Source of the DNA: Gammaproteobacteria bacterium
GTDB lineage: Bacteria; Pseudomonadota; Gammaproteobacteria; Enterobacterales; Alteromonadaceae
Length of the DNA stretch: 64,000 nucleotides
Reading direction: 5' to 3'
NCBI GenBank assembly: GCA_018222985.1
Contig: JAAEZG010000001.1
Span: forward strand, 1-64,000
Shown here: positions 57,127 through 64,000 of the stretch, piece after piece
Numbering within the stretch: the first letter of the stretch is position 1
Layout: the number at the start of each line of letters is the position of its first letter
The notes under the pieces: generated by a model
What the model was told of the DNA's origin: nothing
Seen by the model: only the letters and a program-made list of their open reading frames with translations
The model's database searches: none
Program-made: the position numbers and the translations under genes

Positions 57127-57789
57127 ATGACAACAATAAACCCAGCGCAGTTACAAGAAGGCCAGCTGACTTACTTGGTGGCAGAAGATTTAAAAATGGC
57201 AGCATCATTGTTGTTTCAAGCGTACCAAGATGATGCCTTACTGAAAGATATTTTTCAGGCTGACAAAGCGGACTACGAGCAGCGTTTACGTGCCGCTATA
57301 CGAGAAGAGTTGGCGGCATTTTGGGAAGCCAAGCAACCTATGTTGGGCGTGTTCGACGGTGAGTCGCTGATAGGCGTGGTTTGTCTAACCCAACCCGGGA
57401 AAAGCTTTGGGCCGGGCAAATACTGGCACTGGCGCCTAAAAATGCTGCTCACGGCTGGTTATGTGAGCACCATGCAGTTGCTTGAAAAAGAACGTTTAAT
57501 TCAAGAGGCCGTGCACGGTGATGACTACCATATGTTGGCTTTTATTGCGGTAAGTCCGCGCTATCAGCAACAAGGGTGGGGTGACTTATTGGTTCGTGCA
57601 GCGCATGCGGCGTTAGATGAAGAGCCGCAGTCTCGTGGCATTGCCGTGTATGTAACCCAACCCGAGCATTTGAAATTATTTGAACAGCACGGGTACCAGC
57701 ATGTTCAAACATTAAAAGTAGGCCAAGTTAGCGGTGAGCTATTATTCCAGCCACGTCAACAATTGGTTGAGGTGAGCCATGCAGTTTAA
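57127..57789 (+). CDS. GNAT-family N-acetyltransferase
   Basis: A 220 aa acetyltransferase. The acetyl-CoA motif A is HMLAFIAVSPRYQQQGWGDLLVRAAHAAL (about 138-166, with the Q/RxxGxG-type QQQGWG). An N-terminal helical part reads EDLKMAASLLFQAYQDDALLKDIF. The substrate is unknown. It has GGTGGG before the ATG. The next gene overlaps its end by 11 bp, so translation is likely coupled. Confidence 0.85.
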   Translation: MTTINPAQLQEGQLTYLVAEDLKMAASLLFQAYQDDALLKDIFQADKADYEQRLRAAIREELAAFWEAKQPMLGVFDGESLIGVVCLTQPGKSFGPGKYWHWRLKMLLTAGYVSTMQLLEKERLIQEAVHGDDYHMLAFIAVSPRYQQQGWGDLLVRAAHAALDEEPQSRGIAVYVTQPEHLKLFEQHGYQHVQTLKVGQVSGELLFQPRQQLVEVSHAV

Positions 57790-58108
57790 GTCGTTTCGTG
57801 AATTTTACCCTTATTATTTAGCTGAGCACGCCGATGCGCGTTGCCGTGCCATGCACTACGTGGGCAGTACGTTGGTGTTGCTGGTTTTGGCATATGCCAT
57901 TTTTACTCAGCAGTGGTTGTGGCTTATTGCTATACCTTTTATCGGCTACGGTTTTGCTTGGTTAGGGCATTTGGGCTTTGAAAAAAATAAGCCGGCCACG
58001 TTTAAGTATCCGGCGTATTCCCTGTTAGGTGACTGGGTTATGTACGGCGAGTTTTTATTGTCGCTGGTGGGTATTAAACCGAAGCGACCACCGAACGCAC
58101 CACAGTAA
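57779..58108 (+). CDS. DUF962 / Mpo1-like membrane protein
   Basis: A 109 aa small membrane protein with two hydrophobic segments (about 30-46 and 47-62). It carries the DUF962 signature: FREFYPYYLAEH, RAMHYVGS with a conserved His, GHLGFEKNKPATFKYPAYSLLGDWVM with a second His, and a final MYGEFL. Yeast Mpo1 of this family is an iron-dependent dioxygenase acting on 2-hydroxy fatty acids. Whether the bacterial protein does this is unknown. Coupled to the GNAT gene. Confidence 0.88.
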   Translation: MQFKSFREFYPYYLAEHADARCRAMHYVGSTLVLLVLAYAIFTQQWLWLIAIPFIGYGFAWLGHLGFEKNKPATFKYPAYSLLGDWVMYGEFLLSLVGIKPKRPPNAPQ

Positions 58109-58124
58109 TTAGGCTTTTTCAAAG

Positions 58125-58436
58125 TTATGCTTGCGGTAACCGATATGGCGGCGTGGTGATGTCAACCAGCCGCATATTTAACAACGTTGCACACCCAGTG
58201 TAACGGCTCTCACCATCGCTACTAAAGTCAAACTCATATCGGCTCAACCAGCCGATATGGCGTTTAATTTTAGCTATTTTTCCGCTTTTCCAGGCCATGT
58301 CGATAAATTGCAATTGTTGTTGCTGACAATAGCGTTCAACGTAATTGCGTGCTTGTTCGGCCTGGCGACGGCCTTGCCAAAACAACATAAATGCGAAGCC
58401 AATGCCAATGAGTAGTAACGCGTCGGCGAGTATCAT
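58125..58436 (-). CDS. DUF3301 family protein
   Basis: A 103 aa protein with one N-terminal transmembrane segment (about 3-20, LADALLLIGIGFAFMLFW). A short cytoplasmic domain follows: ARNYVERYCQQQQLQFIDMAW, YEFDFSSDGESRYTG and a MRLVDITTPPYRL end, which match DUF3301. Its function is unknown. ATG 58436 overlaps the DUF3549 stop (ATGA), which fixes the start. The pair DUF3549-DUF3301 beside truC/yqcC is usual in Alteromonadales. Confidence 0.87.
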   Translation of the reverse strand: MILADALLLIGIGFAFMLFWQGRRQAEQARNYVERYCQQQQLQFIDMAWKSGKIAKIKRHIGWLSRYEFDFSSDGESRYTGCATLLNMRLVDITTPPYRLPQA

Positions 58437-59452
58437 GCAGTTTTGCCCATAAATTGTTGCCACGCTTGATACAACGCCACGGGTAAGTCATTACGCTGTA
58501 CCAAACCAAGTGCATGAATACGCGTATCGGGAACGCGCAAAATATCGCGTACTACGCCGGCAAAAAGCGCAGGGTTATTTAGTTCTGCAACGCGCACCAA
58601 ATAAGGCAACATTAACTGCCCCTGTAATGCTGGCCACAAGCGAGCCGTTATGATCACTAGCTCGTCTATATTAGCGCTTGGTAATAATATACGTAGCTGT
58701 TGTTCAACGGCGGGGTCTGAAGCAAAGCCTGCCAATGCTCGCAATGCATTTACGCGAGTAGCTGCATGCTCACTGGCTAATGAACTAAGCAGCGGTTGCA
58801 TGAGTTCGCTTGGTGGTGTGGTATGTTCGAGCGCTTCCGCTAACGCATTCTGCAAGCTTTCTGGGTAGCTGGTGAAGTGCTGCGCGACTGCTTGTGTTGT
58901 TTCTGGGTTAGCGGCTAAACGCACGGCAACATCGTGAATGCCTTGTATGCCGAGTTGCTGCCAGCCATTGTTGGTTGGCGAGTGCAGTTCCTGTTGTGCT
59001 GCGGCGAAATAACCTGAAGGTGCTTTCTGCCACCGTTGAGTCAGCTGTGCATGCAATGCCGCTCGCTTGGACTCGGAAGGCGTAAATAAGTATGCCGATT
59101 GTTGCAGCTGCTGTTCTTGCTCTGCATTCAATGCGCCGGTAATTTGCTGCCCGAGTAACGCAATCACGTGTGCCATAAAGTCTTGCTGGGCGGCCTGGTT
59201 TAGCAAACCACGCTCGTCTAATGGCATTTTTAAAAACCACAGAAATGGCTCCGGTTGTTCAGCTTTTAACTGCGGCCAAAACACCACGGCAAACCAGGCG
59301 TGATCTTGAAGTGGGTAAGGGTAGGGGCGTTGTTGCGCGCAAATGGCCTTAAAAGTATCGGCCTGAATGGGCTGCACACGGCGGCCTAAATCGTAAATAA
59401 CGTAGTCACTATGGCTTTCGCTGAGTAGCTCAGCTAGGTTTGTTATGGTCAT
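58433..59452 (-). CDS. DUF3549 family protein
   Basis: A 339 aa cytoplasmic protein of DUF3549. The first half contains SHSDYVIYDLGRRVQPI and HAWFAVVFWPQLKAEQPEPFLWFLKMPLDERGLLNQAAQ. The second half has HEAT-like alpha repeats (SLASEHAATRVNALRALAGFASDPAVEQQL). Its function is unknown. It is divergent from yqcC-truC and coupled to the DUF3301 gene. Confidence 0.85.
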   Translation of the reverse strand: MTITNLAELLSESHSDYVIYDLGRRVQPIQADTFKAICAQQRPYPYPLQDHAWFAVVFWPQLKAEQPEPFLWFLKMPLDERGLLNQAAQQDFMAHVIALLGQQITGALNAEQEQQLQQSAYLFTPSESKRAALHAQLTQRWQKAPSGYFAAAQQELHSPTNNGWQQLGIQGIHDVAVRLAANPETTQAVAQHFTSYPESLQNALAEALEHTTPPSELMQPLLSSLASEHAATRVNALRALAGFASDPAVEQQLRILLPSANIDELVIITARLWPALQGQLMLPYLVRVAELNNPALFAGVVRDILRVPDTRIHALGLVQRNDLPVALYQAWQQFMGKTA

Positions 59453-59524
59453 GAAACTTGCATCATTGTCATTTTTGCTTAAAGATGTCGCCCATTATAA
59501 CTAAAATAAGTCGTGGAGGTAGTC

Positions 59525-59869
59525 ATGGACCAACGACAACGAGCTGCTCGTTTACTTGAACGAATAGAAGCCGAACTCAATTGTTTGGGCTTATGGCAAA
59601 GTCATTATCCGTCATCGCAAGCGCTAGCTAGCACCGAGCCATTTGCGATGGATACTCTTGATTTTCATCAATGGCTGCAATTTATTATGTTGCCGCGTAT
59701 GTGGGCAATGCTCGATGGTGAGCATCCGTTACCGCAAAACATTGCTGTTAGCCCTATGGCAACGCATGTGTATCGTGAGGAGCTTGAGCATCATGAAGGC
59801 TTAATCGCTTCGCTACGTGAGTTTGATATTTTACTCAGTGGGGCCGACCCCTTGGCAGATGATGTCTGA
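59525..59869 (+). CDS. yqcC: YqcC family protein
   Basis: A 114 aa all-helical protein of the YqcC-like superfamily, marked by RIEAELNCLGLWQ, TEPFAMDTLDFHQWLQFIMLPRMWAML and NIAVSPMATHVYRE. Its function is unknown. I start at ATG 59525, which has a perfect GGAGGT at 59515-59520; a GTG upstream overlaps that site. It overlaps truC by 8 bp, the conserved pairing. Confidence 0.92.
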   Translation: MDQRQRAARLLERIEAELNCLGLWQSHYPSSQALASTEPFAMDTLDFHQWLQFIMLPRMWAMLDGEHPLPQNIAVSPMATHVYREELEHHEGLIASLREFDILLSGADPLADDV

Positions 59870-60581
59870 TTTGTCTGACGCGCTTTCGGTTTTGTACCAT
59901 GATGATGTGTTAGTGGCGGTGGATAAGCCCAGTGGCTTATTGGTTCATCGTAGCTGGATAGCGCGAGAAGCGACCGAGTTCGCCCTGCAGCGAGTGCGCG
60001 ACCAAATTGGTCAGCGCGTGTATCCTGTGCATCGTCTTGATAGGCCTACTTCAGGCATTTTACTCTTTGCTAAAGACCCAGACACCGCGCGCCTGATGAC
60101 CGAGCAGTTTGCCGAGCGCCAAGTGCTTAAAATTTATCATGCGGTGGTGCGTGGTTATTTAACCGACGGGGTACTTGATTACCCACTGAAAGAAGAGCTG
60201 GATAAAATAGCTGACAAGCTAGCCGATCAAAACAAAGAAGCGCAGTCTGCTGTCACTGAGTACCGTTGCCTACAGCAAATTGAATTACCTTTCGCGGTCA
60301 GCAAAAAGCACGCCACGTCGCGTTATTCGCTAATGGAGTTAACCCCAAAAACTGGGCGCAAACATCAATTGCGCCGGCATATGTCGCACTTGCGCCACCC
60401 AATAATTGGTGACAGTAACCATGGTGATGGCCGCCACAATCGGTTTTTCAGAGAACATTTTGGTCTTCAACGACTCATGTTGGCGGCTACTACTTTAGCG
60501 TTTGAACACCCGCACACAAAAAAGGCAGTTCGTATAGAACTGCCTATTCCAAATGACTTGTTAAAGCCGTTTGCCGAATAG
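59862..60581 (+). CDS. truC: tRNA pseudouridine(65) synthase TruC
   Basis: A 239 aa RluA-family pseudouridine synthase acting on U65 of some tRNAs. The catalytic Asp is in HRLDRPTSGILLFAK (about 58-72), with VAVDKPSGLLVHRSW near the start and a LTPKTGRKHQLRRHMSHLRHPIIGD block. The start is the second of two adjacent ATGs (59859, 59862), both inside the yqcC end. It converges on dapD with a 1-bp gap. Confidence 0.94.
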   Translation: MSDLSDALSVLYHDDVLVAVDKPSGLLVHRSWIAREATEFALQRVRDQIGQRVYPVHRLDRPTSGILLFAKDPDTARLMTEQFAERQVLKIYHAVVRGYLTDGVLDYPLKEELDKIADKLADQNKEAQSAVTEYRCLQQIELPFAVSKKHATSRYSLMELTPKTGRKHQLRRHMSHLRHPIIGDSNHGDGRHNRFFREHFGLQRLMLAATTLAFEHPHTKKAVRIELPIPNDLLKPFAE

Positions 60582-60582
60582 T

Positions 60583-61407
60583 TTATTCGGCAGCGCGTAA
60601 CAGCTCATTAATACCGACTTTGGCGCGCGTTTTGGCGTCAACTTTTTTCACAATAATTGCAGCATATAAGCTGTGTGAACCGTCTTTTGCCGGAAGAGTG
60701 CCTGGCACCACCACAGCGCCTGCCGGTACGCGGCCATAATGAATTTCACCCGTTTCACGGTCATAAATTCGTGTGCTTTGGCCAATGTATACACCCATTG
60801 AAATAACCGCGCCTTCTTCCACAATCACACCTTCAACAATTTCTGAGCGGGCGCCAATAAAACAGTTATCTTCAATAATGGTCGGTGCGGCTTGCAATGG
60901 CTCAAGTACGCCACCAATACCAACACCACCTGACAAATGCACGTTTTTACCAATTTGTGCACATGAGCCAACGGTTGCCCAAGTATCAACCATGGTGCCT
61001 TCGCCCACATAGGCGCCAATATTTACATAAGACGGCATTAATACCGCGTTGCGACCAATAAATGCGCCTTTACGCACCATGGCTGGCGGCACCACACGCA
61101 TACCTTCGGCGCGGAAGCGCGCGTCGTCATAGCCAATGAACTTGCTATCAACCTTGTCAAAAAAGCGCGTTTCGCCGCCGTTCATGACGTGGTTATCTTG
61201 CGTGCGAAAAGACAGTAACACCGCTTTTTTAAGCCACTCGTTAACCACCCATTTGCCGTCAATCTTTTCTGCGACGCGATACTCGCCTTGGTCAATCTTT
61301 TGAATCACTTCGGTTAAGTCGCGTTGTAATTCAGCCGGTACACGGCTTGGAGAAATGTCCGCGCGCTGTTCAAATGCGGCTTCAATGCGTGCTTGTATAC
61401 TGCTCAT
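60583..61407 (-). CDS. dapD: 2,3,4,5-tetrahydropyridine-2,6-dicarboxylate N-succinyltransferase
   Basis: A 274 aa left-handed beta-helix acyltransferase of the succinylase branch of lysine/diaminopimelate synthesis. The hexapeptide region (about 100-220) includes [57 protein letters not shown]. The N-terminal helical domain fits E. coli DapD, and the length is typical. It lies 36 bp downstream of glnD, the same neighbourhood as in E. coli. Confidence 0.97.
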   Translation of the reverse strand: MSSIQARIEAAFEQRADISPSRVPAELQRDLTEVIQKIDQGEYRVAEKIDGKWVVNEWLKKAVLLSFRTQDNHVMNGGETRFFDKVDSKFIGYDDARFRAEGMRVVPPAMVRKGAFIGRNAVLMPSYVNIGAYVGEGTMVDTWATVGSCAQIGKNVHLSGGVGIGGVLEPLQAAPTIIEDNCFIGARSEIVEGVIVEEGAVISMGVYIGQSTRIYDRETGEIHYGRVPAGAVVVPGTLPAKDGSHSLYAAIIVKKVDAKTRAKVGINELLRAAE

Positions 61408-61443
61408 AATGGGTCCTATCGTTTTATTGGTTGTTAGCCGCTA

Positions 61444-64000
61444 TTAGCGACTAAGAGCGGCAACGATTTGTGCCTTTAATTGCTGTTTCTGTTCATTACT
61501 GAGCGCCTCATTGCGGCGGGTAGTAACAATGAATAAGTCTTCGGCTTGCTCGCCAACGGTGGTGATTTTAGCGGTTAGTATATTTAAGTCCAGTTGTTGT
61601 AGCACTTTTGCTACCCGCGCTACTAGCCCAGGGCGATCTAAAGCGGTTAATTCAAAAGCGGTTCGCCGCGGGTTGCGCTCACTCACAAATTCCACTTTGG
61701 TGGGCACGGTAAAGTTACGTAATTGTCGCGGCAGTCGGCGGTGTGCGCTAGGAGCGGGTTGGCGTTGGCGCAACACGTCATGCAACTGCTGCTTCAGTGA
61801 CTCAATGCGGCGCACGTCGGTCAGGGGGTCACCGTCGTCTTGCAGCACCACAAAGGTATCCATAACGTAGCCGTCACGCGTGGCAAGAATTTGCGCATCG
61901 TGAATACTTAAGGCTTGGCTGTCGAGTACAGCCGCAACCGCCGCAAAAAGGTTTTCATGTTCCAAATGGTACACAAATAGCTCGGTGGTGCCTTGGTTTG
62001 ACTCATCACCAACCAGTATGAGTGGCAGTTGGTCGTCGTCTTGCAGGGGCAATATATATTGCGAGTGCCAAGCGATTTGCTCAGGCTGATGCCGCAAAAA
62101 ATAATCGGCGGTAAAGCGGCTCCATAATTCGTTAACGGCTTGTGCACTAAAGCCCAAGCTTAACAATAATCCCATTGCATGGGCTTGATGCTGGTGTACC
62201 CGTTGGCGCATCTCATTGGCGGCAGAGGTTTTGCTGGTGGCTAAAAATTGCGTGGTTGCTTGGTATAAGTTTTCCAGCAAGGTGGCTTTCCAGTTATTCC
62301 ACAGGCTACTGTTGGTGGCACGAATATCGGCCACGGTTAAGCAATATAAATAATCAAGCCGCCGCTGGGTTTTCACTGTATCCGCAAAATCACGAACCAC
62401 TTCTGGGTCGTGAATATCACGCTTTTGTGCGGTGACAGACATGATCAGGTGATGACGTACCAACCAAGCAATCAGCTCGCCATCTGCTTCGGGCAACTCA
62501 TGTTGGCGCGCAAAATTTAAAGCGTCTACTTCGCCAAGCTCGGAATGATCGCCGCCGCGGCCTTTCGCGATGTCGTGAAAAATGCCAGCCAGAAATAGCA
62601 GTTCAGGCTTGTCCATGCGTTTGACAATGGCCGCGCACAATGGAAACTCTTGCTCAGCGTCTTCACTTTGGTAGCGGTATAAATTGCGTACTAGCCGGAA
62701 GGTATGCTCATCAACGGTGTAAGCATGGAATAAGTCAAACTGCATTTGCCCGACAATTTGTTGCCACTGGGGCAAGTAATTCGCCAGTAACTGGTGTTTA
62801 TGCATGAGCCGAAACGCCGCACCACAGCCTTGCGGGTGTCGCAACAACTGCATGAAAAGTTGGCGACATTGCGGATCGGAATTAAGTGGCTGGCGCAGTT
62901 GCCGCCGCGCTTCACGCAACAAACGGATCGTGTGCGCTTGTAAGTGTTTTATTTGAGGATTTTTAGCTACCAACAACATGCAATGAAGCAGGTTTTGTTG
63001 GTTTTCAAACACGCCATCGTGGCGAGCCGCAATTAAACTGCCAATAGCTTCAAAATGCTCATCAAGCAGCTGCGGGTTAGGTTCGGTGCTGCGGCCTAAA
63101 ATGGTTTGCTCAAAAAACTGCAACAACATGTCGTTTAGTTCGGTAACGCCGACAACCGCATTGAAATAGTCTTTCATCATGGCTTCAACCGCCCGTTTAC
63201 CGGGCTGACCATAGCCTAACCGAGCAGCGACGCCCGGTTGATAGTCAAATAACAGGCGATCTTCTTTTTTGTCTGCTTCTAAGTGCAGCGCAAAACGAAT
63301 ACGGCCCAGTAATTGCTGGTATTCACGCAGCTCAAGGAGTTCTTCGGCGCTGATATAGCCATGTTGCACAAGGCTTTCGTCGCTTTGCGTATGAAAATGG
63401 CGCTTGGCTATCCAGCCAATGGTTTGAATGTCGCGTAGCCCACCCGGGTTGCTTTTTACGTTCGGTTCAAGGTTATACGACGTACCGTGATAACGTTGAT
63501 GACGCTGTTGTTGTTCTTCATACTTTGCTTGGTAAAAAGCGCGGCTTGTCCACGGAAATTCGCGCTGCATTTGCCATAAAAAACGCTCAGCAAGGGTGCT
63601 GTCGCCGCATATATAGCGCTGCTCCAGCAAGCTTGTGGCGACAGACACGTCGGCTGCAGCTTGCTCAATGCATTGGCGGGGGTTGCGTACGCTGTGGCCA
63701 ACATCGAGGCGTAAGTCCCAAAGCATTTGCACAAACTGACTAATTAGCTGCTCTTGTTCGGAAGAAAGCGGCTGCTGGTGCAAAAATAGTAAGTCGATGT
63801 CGGACTGTGGATGCAAGGTGCCGCGACCATAGCCCCCCACAGCGATAAGACTTATCGCCGAGTCGGGTAGCTCAAATTGCGCCCACAGCTGGGTTAATAA
63901 TTGATCGATGAATTCACTACGATGGGCCAGAAGATAATCGATATCAGCGGCGATAAAGGTTTCGGCTGACCAAGCTTGATAGGCTTCAAGGCAATCGCGC
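61444..64000 (-). CDS. glnD: Bifunctional uridylyltransferase/uridylyl-removing enzyme GlnD (N terminus beyond the window)
   Basis: The frame is open to the window edge: upstream of the GGYGRG motif it continues with RDCLEAYQAWSAET at 64000. About 851 codons are present, so only some 20-40 N-terminal residues are missing. Domains in order: nucleotidyltransferase (GGYGRGTLHPQSDIDLLF), HD hydrolase (AGIFHDIAKGRGGDHSE), and two C-terminal ACT domains (ELFVYHLEHENLF and FELTALDRPGLVARVAKVL). GlnD senses glutamine and (de)uridylylates PII proteins. Confidence 0.96.
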   Translation of the reverse strand, partial: RDCLEAYQAWSAETFIAADIDYLLAHRSEFIDQLLTQLWAQFELPDSAISLIAVGGYGRGTLHPQSDIDLLFLHQQPLSSEQEQLISQFVQMLWDLRLDVGHSVRNPRQCIEQAAADVSVATSLLEQRYICGDSTLAERFLWQMQREFPWTSRAFYQAKYEEQQQRHQRYHGTSYNLEPNVKSNPGGLRDIQTIGWIAKRHFHTQSDESLVQHGYISAEELLELREYQQLLGRIRFALHLEADKKEDRLLFDYQPGVAARLGYGQPGKRAVEAMMKDYFNAVVGVTELNDMLLQFFEQTILGRSTEPNPQLLDEHFEAIGSLIAARHDGVFENQQNLLHCMLLVAKNPQIKHLQAHTIRLLREARRQLRQPLNSDPQCRQLFMQLLRHPQGCGAAFRLMHKHQLLANYLPQWQQIVGQMQFDLFHAYTVDEHTFRLVRNLYRYQSEDAEQEFPLCAAIVKRMDKPELLFLAGIFHDIAKGRGGDHSELGEVDALNFARQHELPEADGELIAWLVRHHLIMSVTAQKRDIHDPEVVRDFADTVKTQRRLDYLYCLTVADIRATNSSLWNNWKATLLENLYQATTQFLATSKTSAANEMRQRVHQHQAHAMGLLLSLGFSAQAVNELWSRFTADYFLRHQPEQIAWHSQYILPLQDDDQLPLILVGDESNQGTTELFVYHLEHENLFAAVAAVLDSQALSIHDAQILATRDGYVMDTFVVLQDDGDPLTDVRRIESLKQQLHDVLRQRQPAPSAHRRLPRQLRNFTVPTKVEFVSERNPRRTAFELTALDRPGLVARVAKVLQQLDLNILTAKITTVGEQAEDLFIVTTRRNEALSNEQKQQLKAQIVAALSR

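Overview
The window is a 64 kb piece of a chromosome from a gammaproteobacterium. Gene content and order (truC-yqcC-syd-queF-ppnN, gcvA-rlmM, smpB/ratAB, prmB-aroC-epmC, liu and ivd branched-chain amino acid catabolic clusters) point to the Alteromonadales, most plausibly an Idiomarina/Pseudidiomarina-like amino-acid-degrading marine bacterium. The genus is an inference; no rRNA is present to confirm it. Coding density is high and no gene-free stretch exceeds about 300 bases.

Layout. 1-69: 3' part of a tRNA-Glu. 206-4900: tesA divergent from a YbbA/YbbP exporter, then a hydrolase. 4936-6827: yciI, yciB and a TIGR01777 epimerase. 6799-13772: complete trpEGD(CF)BA operon on the minus strand, with a consensus promoter, a Trp-rich leader peptide and an attenuator. 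13769-20180: smpB, ratAB, sixA, smrB, prmB, aroC, epmC, a tiny entericidin-like lipoprotein and an ATP-NAD kinase-like gene. 20177-26362: ferredoxin, purine permease plus phosphoribosyltransferase, proS, trmO, a DUF4097/LiaG-like exported protein behind a consensus sigma-54 promoter, and hns.

26480-39265 reads as one minus-strand operon, liuR-A-B-C-D-E-aacS-(GGDEF/EAL)-ETF-QO. It takes isovaleryl-CoA to acetoacetyl-CoA and carries the flavoprotein oxidoreductase that accepts acyl-CoA dehydrogenase electrons. A near-palindromic LiuR operator sits in front of it, and a c-di-GMP signalling gene is embedded in it. 39496-48244 holds the isoleucine/valine part: thiolase, an EamA exporter, an MmsR-like AraC regulator, mmsA, an acyl-CoA dehydrogenase, 3-hydroxyisobutyryl-CoA hydrolase, mmsB and an SDR. 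gcvA, a small hydrolase and rlmM follow.

51082-52506 is the accessory spot: a small Sec-exported RHS-core protein ending in an intact M23 (LytM-type) peptidase domain. It overlaps a gene for a lipoprotein that looks like its immunity partner. Both are visibly AT-richer than their surroundings and end at a strong terminator. This is the best candidate for a little-described system.

52695-64000 returns to housekeeping genes: NAD-type isocitrate dehydrogenase, a DUF3192 protein, ppnN, queF, syd, a GNAT, a DUF962/Mpo1-like protein, DUF3301, DUF3549, yqcC, truC, dapD and glnD (cut by the window end).

Two families of intergenic imperfect palindromes recur. Family 1 (arms AAAGCGATATTAGCTATTAG) is at about 79-223, 39331-39484, 46471-46570 and 49755-49859. 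In two places it supplies the last codons and stop of the neighbouring gene. Family 2 (GTTCGTRCG units) lies at 42502-42626.
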